Positions 21,060 through 33,374 of a stretch of DNA of 64,000 bases are shown here, one piece after another. How positions within the stretch are numbered: the stretch's first letter is position 1; the number at the start of each line of letters is the position of its first letter. Origin of the DNA: Bartonella doshiae NCTC 12862 = ATCC 700133 (GTDB taxonomy: Bacteria > Pseudomonadota > Alphaproteobacteria > Rhizobiales > Rhizobiaceae). Under the pieces are notes generated by a model that ran no database searches, was not told the DNA's origin, and saw nothing but the letters and a program-made list of their open reading frames with translations. Both the position numbers and the translations under genes were made by a program. The stretch lies in NCBI RefSeq assembly GCF_000278155.1, contig NZ_JH725095.1, forward strand, positions 186,001 to 250,000, written 5' to 3'.

Positions 21060-22037
21060 TTAATTAAATGGGTCGAAAAAGAAAACACTACGGCCTTGTT
21101 CAAATTGACCTATACGCTGTATTTCCCACTGTAACAGATGCGCCGAATGAGCAAAAACACGAGCACGCACTGCTTCACCCAATGCCTCAAGATCATAACC
21201 CGTTGCTTGTCCTGTATTAATCATAAAATTACAGTGCATTTCACTCATTTGTGCACCACCAATTCGTAAACCACGACATCCAGCTTCATCAATAACACGC
21301 CATGCAGAAATACTTTCAGGATTACGAAAAGTTGACCCACCTGTCTTCTCACGAATAGGTTGCACACTTTCCCGATGAAAAGCAACTTCATCCATAGCTG
21401 CTTGAATATCATCTTTATCTCTTGGCTGTCCTTCCAACAAAGCAGCAGTAAAAATGAAATTTTCAGGAACATCACAATGACGATAAGAATAATGCATATC
21501 CTCTACATTCAAAACATGACGTTGTCCTTTACGATCAAGGGCATAAACCTCAATAACACACGCCGCCGTTTCAATACCATTAGCTCCCGCATTCATTTTA
21601 AGTGCTCCTCCAAGACCACCAGGAATACCATGATAAAAATGAAATCCTGCAATCCCAGCCTTTAAAGCAGCCGCAGCTAAATGTTTATCCGCTGTAGCAG
21701 CACCAACTAAAAAGCGCTTTGGAGAAACTTGCTGTATTTGCCCAAAACCTTTTGCCGAAAGACGAATAACAACGCCAGGAATTCCCCCATCACGAACCAA
21801 AAGATTAGAACCGATCCCCACAATTGTTACTGGTACAAATTCAGGTAAATTCTGAAGAAAAAAAGCTAAATCAGCTTCATCAGCAGGCTGATAAAAAAGC
21901 TCTGCTCGTCCACCAGTACGAAACCACGTCACCTTAGACATATCAACATTAGGTGTAAGTTTGCCTTTTACCCCACTTAATACCGGTTGCAATTGCGCCA
22001 ATAGCGCCTCACCATCAATGAACTGAAAATTTACCAT
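21060..22037 (-). CDS. murB: UDP-N-acetylenolpyruvoylglucosamine reductase
   Basis: MurB is the FAD-dependent reductase that converts enolpyruvyl-UDP-GlcNAc to UDP-MurNAc. The 325-residue protein shows the FAD-binding motifs [10 protein letters not shown] and [12 protein letters not shown], the [17 protein letters not shown] segment, and the active-site region [13 protein letters not shown] with the catalytic serine. I chose ATG 22037 ([13 protein letters not shown]), inside the murC end; the upstream frame reads through antisense-like hydrophobic sequence that overlaps murC by 140 bases and is not part of the family. The overlap with murC is then 23 bases. Confidence 0.95.
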   Translation of the reverse strand: MVNFQFIDGEALLAQLQPVLSGVKGKLTPNVDMSKVTWFRTGGRAELFYQPADEADLAFFLQNLPEFVPVTIVGIGSNLLVRDGGIPGVVIRLSAKGFGQIQQVSPKRFLVGAATADKHLAAAALKAGIAGFHFYHGIPGGLGGALKMNAGANGIETAACVIEVYALDRKGQRHVLNVEDMHYSYRHCDVPENFIFTAALLEGQPRDKDDIQAAMDEVAFHRESVQPIREKTGGSTFRNPESISAWRVIDEAGCRGLRIGGAQMSEMHCNFMINTGQATGYDLEALGEAVRARVFAHSAHLLQWEIQRIGQFEQGRSVFFFDPFN

Positions 22038-23442
22038 TGTTATCAAATTCCGCCAATTGGTGAGGCAACGCACAAGCCCATTGTGTGATATTGCCAGCAC
22101 CAAGAAAAACAACATAATCACCAGACTTAGCAAATGCAGAAACCAGCGAAACAACATCTTCTAAACAATGAATCAAACGTACATCACGATGACCTGCCAT
22201 TTGAATATGCTCCACCAATTCTTTCGCACCAAAACCAGAAATTGGCTCTTCACCAGCTGCATAAACTGGTGCAATCAACACTGTATCGGCATCATTAAAA
22301 CAAGCAGCAAAATCATCAAATAAATGACACAGACGCGAATAACGATGAGGTTGCGCAACAGCAATCACGCGCCCTTTTGCACTCTCACGCGCTGCGCGTA
22401 AAACAGCTTTTATTTCAACAGGATGATGACCATAATCATCAAATATTTCAACACCGTGCCAACTTCCTATTTGCGTAAAACGCCGTTTTACTCCACCAAA
22501 ATTCGCTAAGCCCTTTTTGATAGATTCATTTGAAATTCCAAGCTCATGAGCAATAGCAATTGCCGCAGTTGCGTTCGAAACGTTATGCTGTCCTGACATT
22601 GGTAAAATTAAATTTTTCAATTCAGTTTCTCGTCCTGTCTTACGCGAACGAATAAGAACATCAAAATGTGTTTTTTGACCATCCATCAAAAGATTTAAAA
22701 AACGAACATCAGCTTGTGGATTTTTACCATAAGTAATCACCCAACGATCATCAATACGACTTGCCAACGACTGCACTTCTGGATGATCAAGACATAAAAC
22801 AGCAAAACCATAAAAAGGAACATTTTCCACAAATTGTCGAAAGGCCTCACGCACAGCACCAAAACTACCGTAATGATCCAAATGCTCCGCATCAATGTTG
22901 GTAACAACAGCGATATCCGCAGGCAACTTTAAAAATGTTCCATCACTTTCATCCGCTTCAACAATCATCCAGTCACCATCTCCCATACGCGCATTCGTAC
23001 CATAAGCATTGATGATACCACCATTAATTACTGTTGGATCCAAACGACCAGCATCAAGAAGCGCTGCGACCATTGATGTAGTTGTTGTTTTGCCATGCGT
23101 ACCACCGACAGCAATTGCTCGACGAAATCGCATAAGCTCAGCAAGCATTTCTGCTCGTCTCACAATCGGTAAATGCCTTTCTTTTGCAGCTATATATTCA
23201 GGGTTTGTTTTTTTTATAGCAGTGGAAATCACAACAACCTCTGCCTTCCCTAAATTTTCACCATCATGACCTATATAAACGTGAATCCCTTTACTTCGTA
23301 AGCGTTCAACATTTGCATTATTAGCCTGATCTGACCCTTGAACTTTATAACCAAGATTATAAAAAACCTCAGCAATTCCGCTCATACCAATCCCACCGAT
23401 TCCAACAAAATGGATAAGGCCTATATTAAGCGGCATTTTCAT
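22015..23442 (-). CDS. murC: UDP-N-acetylmuramate--L-alanine ligase
   Basis: MurC adds the first amino acid, L-alanine, to UDP-MurNAc. The 475-residue protein has the N-terminal dinucleotide-type [16 protein letters not shown], the ATP P-loop [14 protein letters not shown] (about 112-125), the EADESDGTF motif, the [10 protein letters not shown] motif in the C-terminal domain and the AQPHRYSRL segment. ATG 23442 has GAGGAG 7 bases upstream. The start overlaps the murG end by 17 bases. Confidence 0.96.
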   Translation of the reverse strand: MKMPLNIGLIHFVGIGGIGMSGIAEVFYNLGYKVQGSDQANNANVERLRSKGIHVYIGHDGENLGKAEVVVISTAIKKTNPEYIAAKERHLPIVRRAEMLAELMRFRRAIAVGGTHGKTTTTSMVAALLDAGRLDPTVINGGIINAYGTNARMGDGDWMIVEADESDGTFLKLPADIAVVTNIDAEHLDHYGSFGAVREAFRQFVENVPFYGFAVLCLDHPEVQSLASRIDDRWVITYGKNPQADVRFLNLLMDGQKTHFDVLIRSRKTGRETELKNLILPMSGQHNVSNATAAIAIAHELGISNESIKKGLANFGGVKRRFTQIGSWHGVEIFDDYGHHPVEIKAVLRAARESAKGRVIAVAQPHRYSRLCHLFDDFAACFNDADTVLIAPVYAAGEEPISGFGAKELVEHIQMAGHRDVRLIHCLEDVVSLVSAFAKSGDYVVFLGAGNITQWACALPHQLAEFDNNGKFSVH

Positions 23443-24562
23443 CAAAAAACTCCTCTTGAATGTCTAATGGATACCGTCCCGCAATTAATGCTTCAGTCAT
23501 ATCAGCAAGACGAATGGTTGCATGAGGTTGCCCAACCTTTTTTGCAGCCAACGCTTGTGTTTCCAATACATGCGGTTCAGTACAAGCTTTTGTTATGAGA
23601 GAAGCAAGTCTTTGCGCATTTAAATCTTTTTCTTGTACAATTTGCGCACCTCCCACACTAGCAAGCCGTGCAGCATTCGCAGCTTGATCATGATCTAAAG
23701 CGTAAGGATAAGGGATAAGCAAAGCGGGCCGACCAATTATAGCTATTTCACAAACAGATGAGGCTCCAGCACGTGACAAAATAAAATGAGCATGCGCCAT
23801 ACGTTCAGCCATATCATCAAAAAAAGAGGCAACTTCCGCTTGTACGCCCATATCACGATAGATTTTCATCAACCCTACAGCATCATCACGAACCTGCTGA
23901 ACAATTCGCAAACGTTGACGGTTTTTATTATCAAGCAAAGCAATTGCTTTAGGTACAATTCGTGAAAAAGAAGAAGCCCCTTGACTCCCACCAAAAACTA
24001 AAAAATGAAACGGTTCTTCAGAAAATGAGGGAGAATAAGAAACTTCTGCTGCTTTGAGAACAGCCTCACGTACAGGATTACCCGTCAAAACTATTTTATG
24101 AGCATAATAACCTGTAGGCGACAACAAACCACCTGCTATTGCACGTACAAAAATTGCCAATGCCCGATTGGCTCGCCCCATAACAGCATTTTGCTCATGA
24201 ATAAATGTAACACGCCTTGTTAAAGAGGCAACAAAAAGAGGAGGAAAAGTAGGATAACCACCAAATCCACCAACAAGAACAGGACGCAGTTTATAAAAAA
24301 GTGTCAACGACTGCCCCATTCCTTTCAACAATGCCCAAAACGTTTTAACCATTGCTAAAGGGTGACGTTGTGCAAATGTTGCCGAAGAAAGAACATGCGT
24401 ATGCTCTTCATCAAAGCAACGCACAAAACAATGAGCCCTTTTATCTGTTACTAAATGAACATCATATCCACGCCGCCTTAATTCAATAGCAAGTGCTTCC
24501 GCAGGAAAAAGATGTCCTCCTGTCCCACCAGCAACCAGAACGATAACTTTTTTATGAGTCAT
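23426..24562 (-). CDS. murG: Lipid II synthase MurG
   Basis: MurG is the peripheral GT28 glycosyltransferase that adds GlcNAc to lipid I, making lipid II. The 378-residue protein has the N-terminal membrane-facing loop [26 protein letters not shown] (acceptor side), the second glycine-rich loop [11 protein letters not shown], and the UDP-GlcNAc site [23 protein letters not shown] followed by DHDQAANA. The ATG at 24562 overlaps the ftsW stop by 4 bases; an upstream extension within ftsW is antisense-like and not family sequence. Confidence 0.96.
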   Translation of the reverse strand: MTHKKVIVLVAGGTGGHLFPAEALAIELRRRGYDVHLVTDKRAHCFVRCFDEEHTHVLSSATFAQRHPLAMVKTFWALLKGMGQSLTLFYKLRPVLVGGFGGYPTFPPLFVASLTRRVTFIHEQNAVMGRANRALAIFVRAIAGGLLSPTGYYAHKIVLTGNPVREAVLKAAEVSYSPSFSEEPFHFLVFGGSQGASSFSRIVPKAIALLDNKNRQRLRIVQQVRDDAVGLMKIYRDMGVQAEVASFFDDMAERMAHAHFILSRAGASSVCEIAIIGRPALLIPYPYALDHDQAANAARLASVGGAQIVQEKDLNAQRLASLITKACTEPHVLETQALAAKKVGQPHATIRLADMTEALIAGRYPLDIQEEFFDENAA

Positions 24563-25710
24563 AAATTGGTATCCAAAACAGAAGATGAAGAAAAAGCTGA
24601 AAGACGTGCTTCTGGCCAACGACGTGTTAAACTAAGCAAAATACCCATTGAAAGTGCAATTGCCACCATAGAGGAACCACCATAAGAAATAAATGGCAAC
24701 GTCATACCTTTTGGAGGAATTAAATGGAGATTAACCGCCATATTAATTGCGGATTGAAAGCCAATCATCATCGCGATGCCAGTAATACCAAGACGTGTAA
24801 ATGAATCACGCGTATTCAACGCTATATACAATGAGCGCATGACAATAAAGCCAAAAAGCATCATGATCAATAAACAGAGTATAATGCCATATTCTTCAGC
24901 AGCAACAGAAAACACAAAATCTGTATGACTATCAGGAATAATACGTTTCACCGTTCCCTCGCCTGGACCTCGTCCAAACCAACCACCATTCAAAATAGCT
25001 TCACGCCCTACATCTACTTGAAAGGTATTGCCTTCACCTGTCAAAAAGCCATCGATCCGTTCACGCACATGATGAAGGAAAAGGTATGCTAAAACACTTC
25101 CTAGAACGCCTAAGATAAGAAATAACAAAATAATAGAAAGAGGCATACCAGCAACAAAAAACAAACCACCCCATGTTGCACTCATTAAAAGCGTTTGACC
25201 AATATCAGGCTGTAGAACGAGAAGCACACTACAAAAAACATAAAGTATAGTCGCTAACGTATGACCGGGAATCCCTTTACGCCCCACTTGTTCTGAAAAT
25301 AGCCAAGCCGATATCACCACGAAAGCAGGCTTCATAAACTCCGAAGCCTGTACAGAAATACCAAACAAAGGAATCCACCGACGTGCTCCTTTTAATTCTG
25401 GACCCCAAAATAAGGTTGCAACCATAAGGACAAGCGTCACGATAAGCAAAAGAGCACATAAACGGCGAATATTACGAAGCGAGAAAAAAGAAATCGTAAC
25501 CATCACAAAAAATGCTGGAATACTAAAAATGATATGCCACCGAACAAAATAAAAGCTATCCGCAATTCCGATTTTTTTTGCAATAGTAGGGCTCGCAGCA
25601 AAAGACAACATGATGCCAATACCCATGAGAATCAAACAAGCAGCAAAGATAGAACGATCAATTGTCCACCACCAATTCGCAATAGGATCTCTATCTGCAC
25701 GCGTAATCAT
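24559..25710 (-). CDS. ftsW: SEDS glycosyltransferase FtsW
   Basis: FtsW polymerises lipid II into glycan strands at the septum, working with FtsI. The 383-residue protein has ten predicted transmembrane helices, the SEDS motifs GARRWI, PDIGQTLLM, the extracellular loop with GPGEGTVK and PDSHTDFVFSVAAEEYG (which carries the catalytic Asp) and the C-terminal SYGGSSMVAIALSMGILLSLTRR. I chose ATG 25710 with AAGGTGAAG upstream over an earlier start at 25782 that has no family match. It follows murD after about 135 AT-rich bases. Confidence 0.95.
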   Translation of the reverse strand: MITRADRDPIANWWWTIDRSIFAACLILMGIGIMLSFAASPTIAKKIGIADSFYFVRWHIIFSIPAFFVMVTISFFSLRNIRRLCALLLIVTLVLMVATLFWGPELKGARRWIPLFGISVQASEFMKPAFVVISAWLFSEQVGRKGIPGHTLATILYVFCSVLLVLQPDIGQTLLMSATWGGLFFVAGMPLSIILLFLILGVLGSVLAYLFLHHVRERIDGFLTGEGNTFQVDVGREAILNGGWFGRGPGEGTVKRIIPDSHTDFVFSVAAEEYGIILCLLIMMLFGFIVMRSLYIALNTRDSFTRLGITGIAMMIGFQSAINMAVNLHLIPPKGMTLPFISYGGSSMVAIALSMGILLSLTRRWPEARLSAFSSSSVLDTNL

Positions 25711-25845
25711 TATATTTACTTCACCTTTTTCATAATTCTGCTCAAAGTGATATGGTTCCCTTTTTTTTAATAAGCACTTCAAAAACTGAATTACACAAAA
25801 AAAGATTCCGGAATATTAACGGAAAAGTATTTTTTTAATTCATGC

Positions 25846-27240
25846 TCATTTTAACTGCTTAACAAGAGAAATAAATTCTTCTCCACGCATTTCATAATTT
25901 TTAAACTGATCATAGCTTGCACAAGCGGGTGAAAAGAGGACCACAACCTCTTTTGCCTTACAATACATTGCATCAGCAGCAGCTTCATGCACTGCATTTT
26001 CCAAAGTTAAGCTCATAGAAAAAGGAAAAGCAGATTCAATAACGCCAGCAAATTCTTCCGCCGCAGTCCCAATCAAATAAGCCTTGTGAATTTTATGGAA
26101 AAAGCTTCTAAGAGAATTAATTCCACCTTTTTTTGCCTGCCCTCCAACAATCCAAAAAATATCATTAAAAGCAGAAAGTGCAGGAGCTGATGCATCTGCA
26201 TTTGTAGCCTTGCTATCATTGATAAACAAAACCGCCCCTATTTTACGCACCTGCTGCATACGATGCGCTAACCCTTTATAACTTGCTAAATGCTTTCCTA
26301 TATATGGATCAGTCATTTTTAAAGCATGCAATGTTGCTAATGCCATAAGAACATTTTGCGCATTATGACTACCACGCAATGCCGGTGCATAAGCGAGATC
26401 TGCAAGCATCTGACGCTGCCCGTAGCGAACAGAAAAAAGCTTAGTTCCATCCGCATAAAAACCATTTTCAACAAAATGTTCTTTGGAAATTGCTTCAACT
26501 GGACGCCCTTCACGAACCAATTGTTGATATAAATCCTGACAAGGCGCATCATCAACAGAAATAAAGGTATGAGCAGCTCCTGCAACTAAACGCCTTTTAG
26601 CTTGCATATAATAAGCAAAGCTACCATGGCGATCAATATGATCAGGCGTCAAATTCAATAAAAGACCAACTGTTGGCTGAAGTGATGGTGTAAGATCAAT
26701 CTGAAACGATGAACATTCAATCACATAAATACGTTTCTTAACAAATGGCTTAAGCGCCAATATTGCAGTACCAATATTTCCTCCCATTTGTACATCATAG
26801 CCCATCTGTTCCAAAAGATGGGAAAGTAAAGCAGTCGTTGTCGACTTTCCATTTGTACCCGTAACAGCAACAAACGGTATATCCTGATCGCAAAAACCAT
26901 GATGCTGTAAAAAATGATTACGTGAACGAACAAATAATTCAATATCACCGATAATTTCTATATCTTTTTGACGTGCCTTCTCAACAACCCAATGGGGTTG
27001 AGGATAAGTCAAAGGAATTCCAGGCGCTAAAATCAATGCAGCAAATTCTGACCAATCCTCATACCGAAGATCTTTGGTTGGAATATTTTGCCGAAAAGCT
27101 ACTTGCACACTAGAAGCATTATCATCCCATGCAACCACTTTTGCACCACCACTAATCAATGCTTGCGCAGCCGCTAATCCTGATCGCCCTAATCCAAACA
27201 GAGCAACTTTTTGCCCCTTATAACACGTAACAGAAATCAC
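25846..27240 (-). CDS. murD: UDP-N-acetylmuramoyl-L-alanine--D-glutamate ligase
   Basis: MurD adds D-glutamate. The 464-residue protein has the N-terminal [16 protein letters not shown] nucleotide-like fold, the P-loop [30 protein letters not shown], the [11 protein letters not shown] active-site segment and the C-terminal [21 protein letters not shown]. No ATG is suitably placed: the likely start is GTG 27240 (reading V-I-S-V-T-C-Y), 5 bases after the mraY stop with GCGGTGA nearby, but this start is inferred. It is followed by ftsW after a gap of about 135 bases. Confidence 0.93.
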   Translation of the reverse strand: MISVTCYKGQKVALFGLGRSGLAAAQALISGGAKVVAWDDNASSVQVAFRQNIPTKDLRYEDWSEFAALILAPGIPLTYPQPHWVVEKARQKDIEIIGDIELFVRSRNHFLQHHGFCDQDIPFVAVTGTNGKSTTTALLSHLLEQMGYDVQMGGNIGTAILALKPFVKKRIYVIECSSFQIDLTPSLQPTVGLLLNLTPDHIDRHGSFAYYMQAKRRLVAGAAHTFISVDDAPCQDLYQQLVREGRPVEAISKEHFVENGFYADGTKLFSVRYGQRQMLADLAYAPALRGSHNAQNVLMALATLHALKMTDPYIGKHLASYKGLAHRMQQVRKIGAVLFINDSKATNADASAPALSAFNDIFWIVGGQAKKGGINSLRSFFHKIHKAYLIGTAAEEFAGVIESAFPFSMSLTLENAVHEAAADAMYCKAKEVVVLFSPACASYDQFKNYEMRGEEFISLVKQLK

Positions 27241-27244
27241 ACTT

Positions 27245-28315
27245 TCACCGCAATTTAAGTGTTGAAAGCCCAATCAGAGCAAGAACAATAGAAATAATCC
27301 AAAAGCGTATCACGATTTGGCTTTCAGTCCAGCCTTTTTTCTCAAAATGATGGTGAATTGGCGCCATAAGGAACACGCGCTTTCTTGTTAATTTGAAATA
27401 ACCAACTTGAATAACAACCGAGAATCCCTCCAAAACAAAAAGTCCACCAATAAGAGCTAAAACAATTTCATGCTTGGTTGCTACAGCGACAATCCCCAGG
27501 AGACCACCAAGCGCCAAAGAACCAGTATCTCCCATAAAAATAGCCGCTGGAGGTGCATTAAACCATAAAAAACCAAGACCAGCACCAACAACAGTTCCCA
27601 ATAGAACAGCCAACTCTCCCGTTCCTGAGACATAATGGATTTGTAAATAATCAGCAAAATTTATATTACCAGAAAGATAAGCAATCAGAGCAAAAGAAAG
27701 AGCAACAACCATCACGGGAACGATAGCAAGCCCATCAAGACCATCAGTCAAATTAACTGCATTACCAGTTCCCACCACCACAAAAGCGGAAAAAGGAATG
27801 AAAAACCAACTCAAATTGATGAAATAATCTTTCATGAAAGGCAAAGCTAAACCAGGTGAGCCAACTTGTAAGAGAATAAAAGCAGCAATACCGGCAATAA
27901 AAAATTCTAAGCTTAACCGTGCTTTAGCGGAAAAACCCTTTTCCGTTTGTTTTGTGACCTTCAGATAATCATCATAAAAACCAATTGCTCCAAAAGAAAG
28001 CATAACAAACAACGAGACCCAGAAATAAATATTCGATAAATTACACCATAAAAGCGCCGATACCACTATCCCGGTTAAAATCATCAATCCGCCCATAGTA
28101 GGCGTGCCAGCCTTTTTAAAATGCGTTTGAGGACCATCAGCACGAATTGGCTGCCCTTTTCCTTGCCGTAATTTAAGAGAAGCAATGATACTAGGACCAA
28201 ACAAAAATACAATGAGCCCCGATGTGAGCATAGCTGCTATAGTACGAAAAGTAATGTAACGAAAAACATTGACGCCTGGAAGCCAATCACTAAGCAAAGA
28301 AAAAAACAGCATCAT
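27245..28315 (-). CDS. mraY: Phospho-N-acetylmuramoyl-pentapeptide transferase
   Basis: MraY transfers phospho-MurNAc-pentapeptide to undecaprenyl phosphate, giving lipid I at the inner membrane. The 356-residue protein has ten transmembrane helices and the family motifs [17 protein letters not shown] (aspartate pair), [22 protein letters not shown] and the histidine loop [10 protein letters not shown]. Two ATG codons stand in tandem at the start; either may be used. It lies 22 bases after murF. Confidence 0.96.
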   Translation of the reverse strand: MMLFFSLLSDWLPGVNVFRYITFRTIAAMLTSGLIVFLFGPSIIASLKLRQGKGQPIRADGPQTHFKKAGTPTMGGLMILTGIVVSALLWCNLSNIYFWVSLFVMLSFGAIGFYDDYLKVTKQTEKGFSAKARLSLEFFIAGIAAFILLQVGSPGLALPFMKDYFINLSWFFIPFSAFVVVGTGNAVNLTDGLDGLAIVPVMVVALSFALIAYLSGNINFADYLQIHYVSGTGELAVLLGTVVGAGLGFLWFNAPPAAIFMGDTGSLALGGLLGIVAVATKHEIVLALIGGLFVLEGFSVVIQVGYFKLTRKRVFLMAPIHHHFEKKGWTESQIVIRFWIISIVLALIGLSTLKLR

Positions 28316-28337
28316 AGCAATAAAAAACCTATTAAAA

Positions 28338-29759
28338 TTAGAGAGGAACTACTTTATAGCGCTCAAGCAGTGCAGCCACAATATCTGATGAATAAAGGCT
28401 ACGGGATGATTTAATCATAAGCAAATCCCCATTCGAAATTTCTGCAAAAAGAAGCGGTAAAATTTTTTCAGTATTTTCAGCATAATGAACCTTAACGTAT
28501 GCAGACAGATCAGTAGCTAAAGACTTCATTGCCTCACCAAATAAAAAAACTAAATGAGCACCAGAAAGACAGATTGGTTTTACTAAATCACGATGGAGTT
28601 TTTCACTATAAGCTCCTAATTCAAGCATATCACCCAAAAGAGCAATCCTCCTACCACCAATACCAACTGGCCCTGTAGCAAGCAAATCAAGAGCAGCACA
28701 CATAGATGCGGGATTAGCATTATAACTTTCATCAATTAAATGGAATTTTCCCCCACTTGGTAAAGATAGGCAATAACGAGCACCACGGCCTTTTTGAAGA
28801 GAAAAATGACTCAATGAATGTGAGACATAAGCTAAATCAACACCAATAACATCACAAGCAGCAAGAACAGCTAAACTATTTTGTACAATATGTCGTCCAG
28901 GAGCGCCAATTTTAATGACCTTATCTTTTCCCCTAATACGTACAATCGTAGAGGAGCAATCCATGGAAAGATGTATTTCCCGTGCTTGATAATCAGAATT
29001 TTTAGCCTCCCCAAAACTGAAAATCTGCTTCACACCACATTGTTTTGCCCTTTGGACTAAATAAGAGAAAAAATCACTATCTGCATTTAAAAGAACTACC
29101 CCCTCATCATCTAATCCTTCAAAAATTTCAGCTTTTGCATCTGCTATTTCCTGAAGATTTTTGAAAAAACCCATATGTCCCGCAGCAATATGGGTAATCA
29201 AAGCCACATGCGGGCGCACCAACTTCACTAAAGGGCGAATTTCATCTTTATGATTCATTCCAAGTTCAAAAATTCCATAATCACTCTCTATGGGCATACG
29301 TGCTAAAGTCAGCGGAACTCCCCAGCAATTGTTTAAAGAAGCAAGATTCGCATGAACCTTTCCAACAGATGCAAGCGCATGTTTTAGAGCTTCTTTTGTT
29401 GTTGTTTTACCCACAGAACCTGTTATCGCTATAATTTTAGCTTTTGAACGCTTTCGTGCTGCTTGTGCAAGTTTTTCTAAAGCTTGCAAAACATCAGGAA
29501 CAACAATCATTGGAGCAGATATTTTCTCCATTTCTGCCAAACGATTTTCTGCAACAATAAGAACACCCGCTCCTCGTGCATAGGCTTGCGCAACAAAATC
29601 ATGACCGTCCAGATGATGCCCTTTAATACAAAAAAAAATATCACCTTCTGCAAGAGTGCGACTATCAATAGAAATACCAGAAAAAAATTCTGGTATACAA
29701 CCAATTGCACAACCATTAATTGCTGTTATAAGTGCTTGTTTATCCCATAAAGCTGTCAT
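28338..29759 (-). CDS. murF: UDP-MurNAc-tripeptide--D-alanyl-D-alanine ligase
   Basis: MurF adds the D-Ala-D-Ala dipeptide made by Ddl, completing UDP-MurNAc-pentapeptide. The 473-residue protein has the N-terminal uridine domain ([18 protein letters not shown]), P-loop [24 protein letters not shown], the [10 protein letters not shown] segment and [11 protein letters not shown] in the C-terminal region. Its ATG overlaps the murE stop by 4 bases, so murE and murF are translationally coupled. Confidence 0.96.
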   Translation of the reverse strand: MTALWDKQALITAINGCAIGCIPEFFSGISIDSRTLAEGDIFFCIKGHHLDGHDFVAQAYARGAGVLIVAENRLAEMEKISAPMIVVPDVLQALEKLAQAARKRSKAKIIAITGSVGKTTTKEALKHALASVGKVHANLASLNNCWGVPLTLARMPIESDYGIFELGMNHKDEIRPLVKLVRPHVALITHIAAGHMGFFKNLQEIADAKAEIFEGLDDEGVVLLNADSDFFSYLVQRAKQCGVKQIFSFGEAKNSDYQAREIHLSMDCSSTIVRIRGKDKVIKIGAPGRHIVQNSLAVLAACDVIGVDLAYVSHSLSHFSLQKGRGARYCLSLPSGGKFHLIDESYNANPASMCAALDLLATGPVGIGGRRIALLGDMLELGAYSEKLHRDLVKPICLSGAHLVFLFGEAMKSLATDLSAYVKVHYAENTEKILPLLFAEISNGDLLMIKSSRSLYSSDIVAALLERYKVVPL

Positions 29760-31207
29760 TTTTTCCGTTCCTGTAAAGCATCAATCGCTTTTAAACGATC
29801 GGAAAAAGGATATGTTTTTTGCCCTATAATCTGACCACTCTCATGCCCTTTTCCAGCAATAATCAATGTATCTCCAGCTTTAAGCAGCCCCACTGCATAA
29901 GTAATAGCTTCACCACGATCTGCTATTTCTATTGCTTTTGGTACAGCTTGTAAAATATCTTTACGAATTTTTTCTGGTTTTTCAGAGCGAGGATTATCAT
30001 CAGTTACAATAACAACATCAGCCTTATTTTCTGCAATTTTTCCCATCAAAGGCCTTTTTCCTTGATCACGATCACCTCCACAACCAAAAACAAGGATTAA
30101 ACGTCCTTGCGTAAAGGGACGAACAGAAAGCAATACCTGCTCTAAAGCTTCTGGTTTATGCGCATAGTCTATATAAACAGGAGCATTATTTTCTGTCTTT
30201 CCAACCAACTCTAAGCGTCCAGGTGCTCCTTGCAGAATTTCAAGCGAAGCAAAAACCTTATCGGTAGAAACACCTGTTGCAATTGCTAGTCCTGCCGCCA
30301 TAAGCGCATTGGTCACCTGAAAATCTCCCGCTAAAGGCAGATCGAATGTATAAATATTGTTTTCCACACGACATTCAACACACTGTTTTGAACGTTGATG
30401 TTCAACACGATTAATGGTAATAAATTTTCCTTTACGGCCTATTGTTAAGACACGACGACGCGCTTGTGTAACCATCTCAATAACCTGCTGCGAATACACA
30501 TCATCTGCAAAAATCAGAGCGGGAGCGTTTTGGGGTAAAAGTGTGTCAAATAACCGCATTTTAGCATGCAAATAATCTTCAATACATGTGTGATAATCCA
30601 TATGGTCACGCCCTAAATTAGTAAAAGCAGCTGCTGCTAAACGCACCCCATCCAACCGGCATTGATCAAGCCCATGCGAAGATGCTTCAAGAGCTGCATG
30701 CGTAACACCTTCATTGGCAATTTCATAAAGTAAACGCTGTAAAACCACCGGATCAGGTGTTGTCAAAGAAGCATAATCGTTCCGATGCGGAGAAACCAAA
30801 CCTACCGTTCCTATACTAGCAGCACATAATCCAACATGAGCCCAAATCTGTCGAACAAACGAGACAACTGATGTTTTACCGCTTGTACCTGTCACAGCCA
30901 CAACCATCTTGGGTTGAGAACCATAAAAACGCGCAGCCGCCATTGCTAAACTATGACGAACATCACAAACACGTAAAAAGGGAACAGATAAATTTTCAAG
31001 AACGACATTATAATCTGTAACGATTGCAGATGCACCACGTCTTATAGCATCATTGATGTAATGCCTTCCATCACCTTTGTTTCCTTGAAGAGCCACAAAA
31101 ACATAACCCGGAAAAACTTGTCGAGAATCCGCACTTATTCCCGTTATTGCCATTGAAGCAAGACGATCATTTTCGATACATTCTGTAAAAACTTTTCCAA
31201 ATAACAT
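29756..31207 (-). CDS. murE: UDP-MurNAc-L-alanyl-D-glutamate--meso-diaminopimelate ligase
   Basis: MurE adds the third residue of the stem peptide. The 483-residue protein has the N-terminal [21 protein letters not shown]-loop [25 protein letters not shown], the [10 protein letters not shown] helix and the specificity motif DNPRSEKP in the C-terminal domain; DNPR indicates meso-diaminopimelate rather than lysine as substrate, which suits a Gram-negative wall. It starts 20 bases after ftsI with only a weak ribosome-binding site. Confidence 0.96.
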   Translation of the reverse strand: MLFGKVFTECIENDRLASMAITGISADSRQVFPGYVFVALQGNKGDGRHYINDAIRRGASAIVTDYNVVLENLSVPFLRVCDVRHSLAMAAARFYGSQPKMVVAVTGTSGKTSVVSFVRQIWAHVGLCAASIGTVGLVSPHRNDYASLTTPDPVVLQRLLYEIANEGVTHAALEASSHGLDQCRLDGVRLAAAAFTNLGRDHMDYHTCIEDYLHAKMRLFDTLLPQNAPALIFADDVYSQQVIEMVTQARRRVLTIGRKGKFITINRVEHQRSKQCVECRVENNIYTFDLPLAGDFQVTNALMAAGLAIATGVSTDKVFASLEILQGAPGRLELVGKTENNAPVYIDYAHKPEALEQVLLSVRPFTQGRLILVFGCGGDRDQGKRPLMGKIAENKADVVIVTDDNPRSEKPEKIRKDILQAVPKAIEIADRGEAITYAVGLLKAGDTLIIAGKGHESGQIIGQKTYPFSDRLKAIDALQERKK

Positions 31208-31227
31208 AACACCACTTTATCTTAATT

Positions 31228-32970
31228 TTACCATTGTTTAACTAAATTTGAACTGTTCTTTGTGCTTAAAATAGGTTCATATTCTTTTTTGAAATCTGGT
31301 TTTATTCCAAGAAAACTAGCGGAACGTCGGACAATATTGGAAAGCATTGGTCCAGCATTAAATCCTGCAGTTGCTGAACGCTGTCCATCCTCAGGTTTAG
31401 GCTCATCGATGATTGTTAAAACAATATAAGAGGGATTCTCAATAGGAAAAGCAGCAAGAAAACTATTAAAATTTTTTGTTTTAGAATATTTTCCATTTTC
31501 AACTTTTTCAGCTGTTCCTGTCTTACCACCAATACGATACCCTTCTACTTTTGCGTGACGCCCAGACCCAATATCACTATTTAATTTATAAAGATAACGC
31601 ATATTTTGACTCGTTTTGGCATGCAAAACCTGTTTTGCCTGTTTTAAAGCTTGTTCTTTTGTACGTTTTAAAAATGTGGGAGCAATCAACCAACCACCAT
31701 TCATTAAAGCAGCAGCACCTACTGCCGTTTGCAAAGGCGTTGTTGCCATACCGTGTCCAAAAGAAATTGTCATAGAATGAATATCCTTCCAATGACGTGG
31801 CACAATAGGATGAGCAACTTCCGGCAATTCTGTTGTTAGTCGATCAAGTAAACCAAGTCGTTGCAAAAAACCACGATGTTCATCAACCCCTACTGCCAAT
31901 GCCTCCTTAGCAGAACCAATGTTAGAGGAATAAATAAAAACCTCCGATAGCGTTAGAGGACGATTTTTCCCATGAAAATCATGAATAATGTACCCACTAC
32001 TTGCTTGGATTGGTTTTGAAGCATCGATCATACTGTCTAAATGAAAAATATCTGAATCAAGTGCCATCGCGGTCGTAAAACTTTTAATGATAGATCCCAT
32101 TTCGAAAGTTCCAGCAGTCATCCTATTTAAACGATCACTTTTCAAAGCATCAGCAGGATTTCCGGGATCAAAACTAGGAACAGAGGCCATAGCAAGAACT
32201 TCACTCGTATGAATATTTAAAATAACAGCTCCTGCTGCAATTGCTTTATAACGCTTCATCGCTTTAATAAGTTCATCATGCACAATTGTTTGAATACGCA
32301 CATCAATGGAAAGCTGAACTGGTTTCAATAAAGATTCAGTTGCAAGTCCAGCAGCACGCAGAACACTCAAACCAGCATCATCAATATATTTCTCCATACC
32401 TGCTATACCTTGGTTATCAACATTAACCATGCCGAGAATATGCGATGCCACAGATCCACTTGGATAAAAACGACGGATTTCAGTACGAAAACCAATTCCA
32501 GGAATACCAAGAGCCATAATTTGCGTCTTTTGCATTGGTGTTAACCCACGTTGAATCCAAGAAAAACTAGACTTTCTTTTTAGGCGTTTATAAGTTTCCT
32601 GCCAATTGAGATCGGGCAAAACTGTTGAAAGCAATTCAATTGTTTCATCAACATCAATAATGCGCCGTGGTTCAGCAAAAAGAGAATAAGTTTTTATATC
32701 TGTTGCCAATAAACGGCCATTACGGTCAATAATATCAGGCCGTGCAGTCAATTGAAAAATTCCTGGACCTTTTGCTTCTTCAATCTGCCCACCTTCAAAT
32801 CCATAAGAAATAAGACACGCCCCCATGATGCCATACAAAATAAGAAAACAGAACAAAGAAAAAAGCAAGCGTGGACGACTAGAATATAAACGGCGAACGG
32901 AAAGATTAGAAACTTTTAACGGATTATTTAAACGCTTTTTCTTCTTTGAAAAGGAAAGTAAGGACTTCAT
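31228..32970 (-). CDS. ftsI: Division-specific penicillin-binding protein FtsI (PBP3)
   Basis: FtsI is the class B transpeptidase that crosslinks septal peptidoglycan. The roughly 580-residue protein has a short cytoplasmic tail, one transmembrane helix (about 33-55), a pedestal domain (TARPDIIDRNGRLLATDI) and the transpeptidase domain with the serine nucleophile in MGSIIKSFT (SxxK), the SSN motif in YSSNIGSAKE and the KTG motif in GGKTGTAEKV. I chose ATG 32970, which overlaps the ftsL stop by one base (TGATG); a GTG one codon earlier is possible. Confidence 0.96.
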   Translation of the reverse strand: MKSLLSFSKKKKRLNNPLKVSNLSVRRLYSSRPRLLFSLFCFLILYGIMGACLISYGFEGGQIEEAKGPGIFQLTARPDIIDRNGRLLATDIKTYSLFAEPRRIIDVDETIELLSTVLPDLNWQETYKRLKRKSSFSWIQRGLTPMQKTQIMALGIPGIGFRTEIRRFYPSGSVASHILGMVNVDNQGIAGMEKYIDDAGLSVLRAAGLATESLLKPVQLSIDVRIQTIVHDELIKAMKRYKAIAAGAVILNIHTSEVLAMASVPSFDPGNPADALKSDRLNRMTAGTFEMGSIIKSFTTAMALDSDIFHLDSMIDASKPIQASSGYIIHDFHGKNRPLTLSEVFIYSSNIGSAKEALAVGVDEHRGFLQRLGLLDRLTTELPEVAHPIVPRHWKDIHSMTISFGHGMATTPLQTAVGAAALMNGGWLIAPTFLKRTKEQALKQAKQVLHAKTSQNMRYLYKLNSDIGSGRHAKVEGYRIGGKTGTAEKVENGKYSKTKNFNSFLAAFPIENPSYIVLTIIDEPKPEDGQRSATAGFNAGPMLSNIVRRSASFLGIKPDFKKEYEPILSTKNSSNLVKQW

Positions 32971-33374
32971 CACCGCACACCTTGTGGAACAATACCATTC
33001 ATCTGAAATGTACGATTATTTGCCAAAATATCCTTATTCTCCTCCAAAAGATTTTGTTTAATAACTTCTTCAATTGAATCGTATACCCGTACTGGAATAT
33101 CTTCTAATTCCACAATTTGGCGAGGCTGAATAATTTCTAAACCAAGCTCTTTTTGATAACGATTTACGAGTTTTTGCATACGTGAAGGCTCTATCATAAC
33201 AGCCCATTCAGCATAAAGCAAACTCACCATATTTTTTTTTGCAGCAATTTCACGTTCAAGACGTCGAACTTCGCTCATTTGTTTTTGAACATCATATTTC
33301 ACCTTATAAGTAAGACCTGCCATACAAATCATAATCATCACTAAAATCATATCAAATGTACGAAAAACTGTCAT
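32970..33374 (-). CDS. ftsL: Cell division protein FtsL
   Basis: A 134-residue bitopic protein. A short N-terminal cytoplasmic segment is followed by a transmembrane helix (residues 8-24), then a heptad-rich coiled coil ([32 protein letters not shown]) and a [10 protein letters not shown] segment that resembles the FtsL family. FtsL forms the FtsQLB subcomplex that activates FtsWI. The position between rsmH and ftsI is the usual one for ftsL, and it overlaps both by 1-4 bases, so coupling to them is expected. Sequence conservation in this family is low; the call rests mainly on topology and position. Confidence 0.9.
   Translation of the reverse strand: MTVFRTFDMILVMIMICMAGLTYKVKYDVQKQMSEVRRLEREIAAKKNMVSLLYAEWAVMIEPSRMQKLVNRYQKELGLEIIQPRQIVELEDIPVRVYDSIEEVIKQNLLEENKDILANNRTFQMNGIVPQGVR

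Noticed and set aside
22038-22157. Longer murB start with an N-terminal hydrophobic extension
   Set aside because: The extension lies entirely within murC in another frame and has no similarity to MurB proteins.
24563-24619. N-terminal extension of MurG
   Set aside because: It overlaps ftsW in another frame; the ATG at 24562 with the stop/start overlap is the family start.
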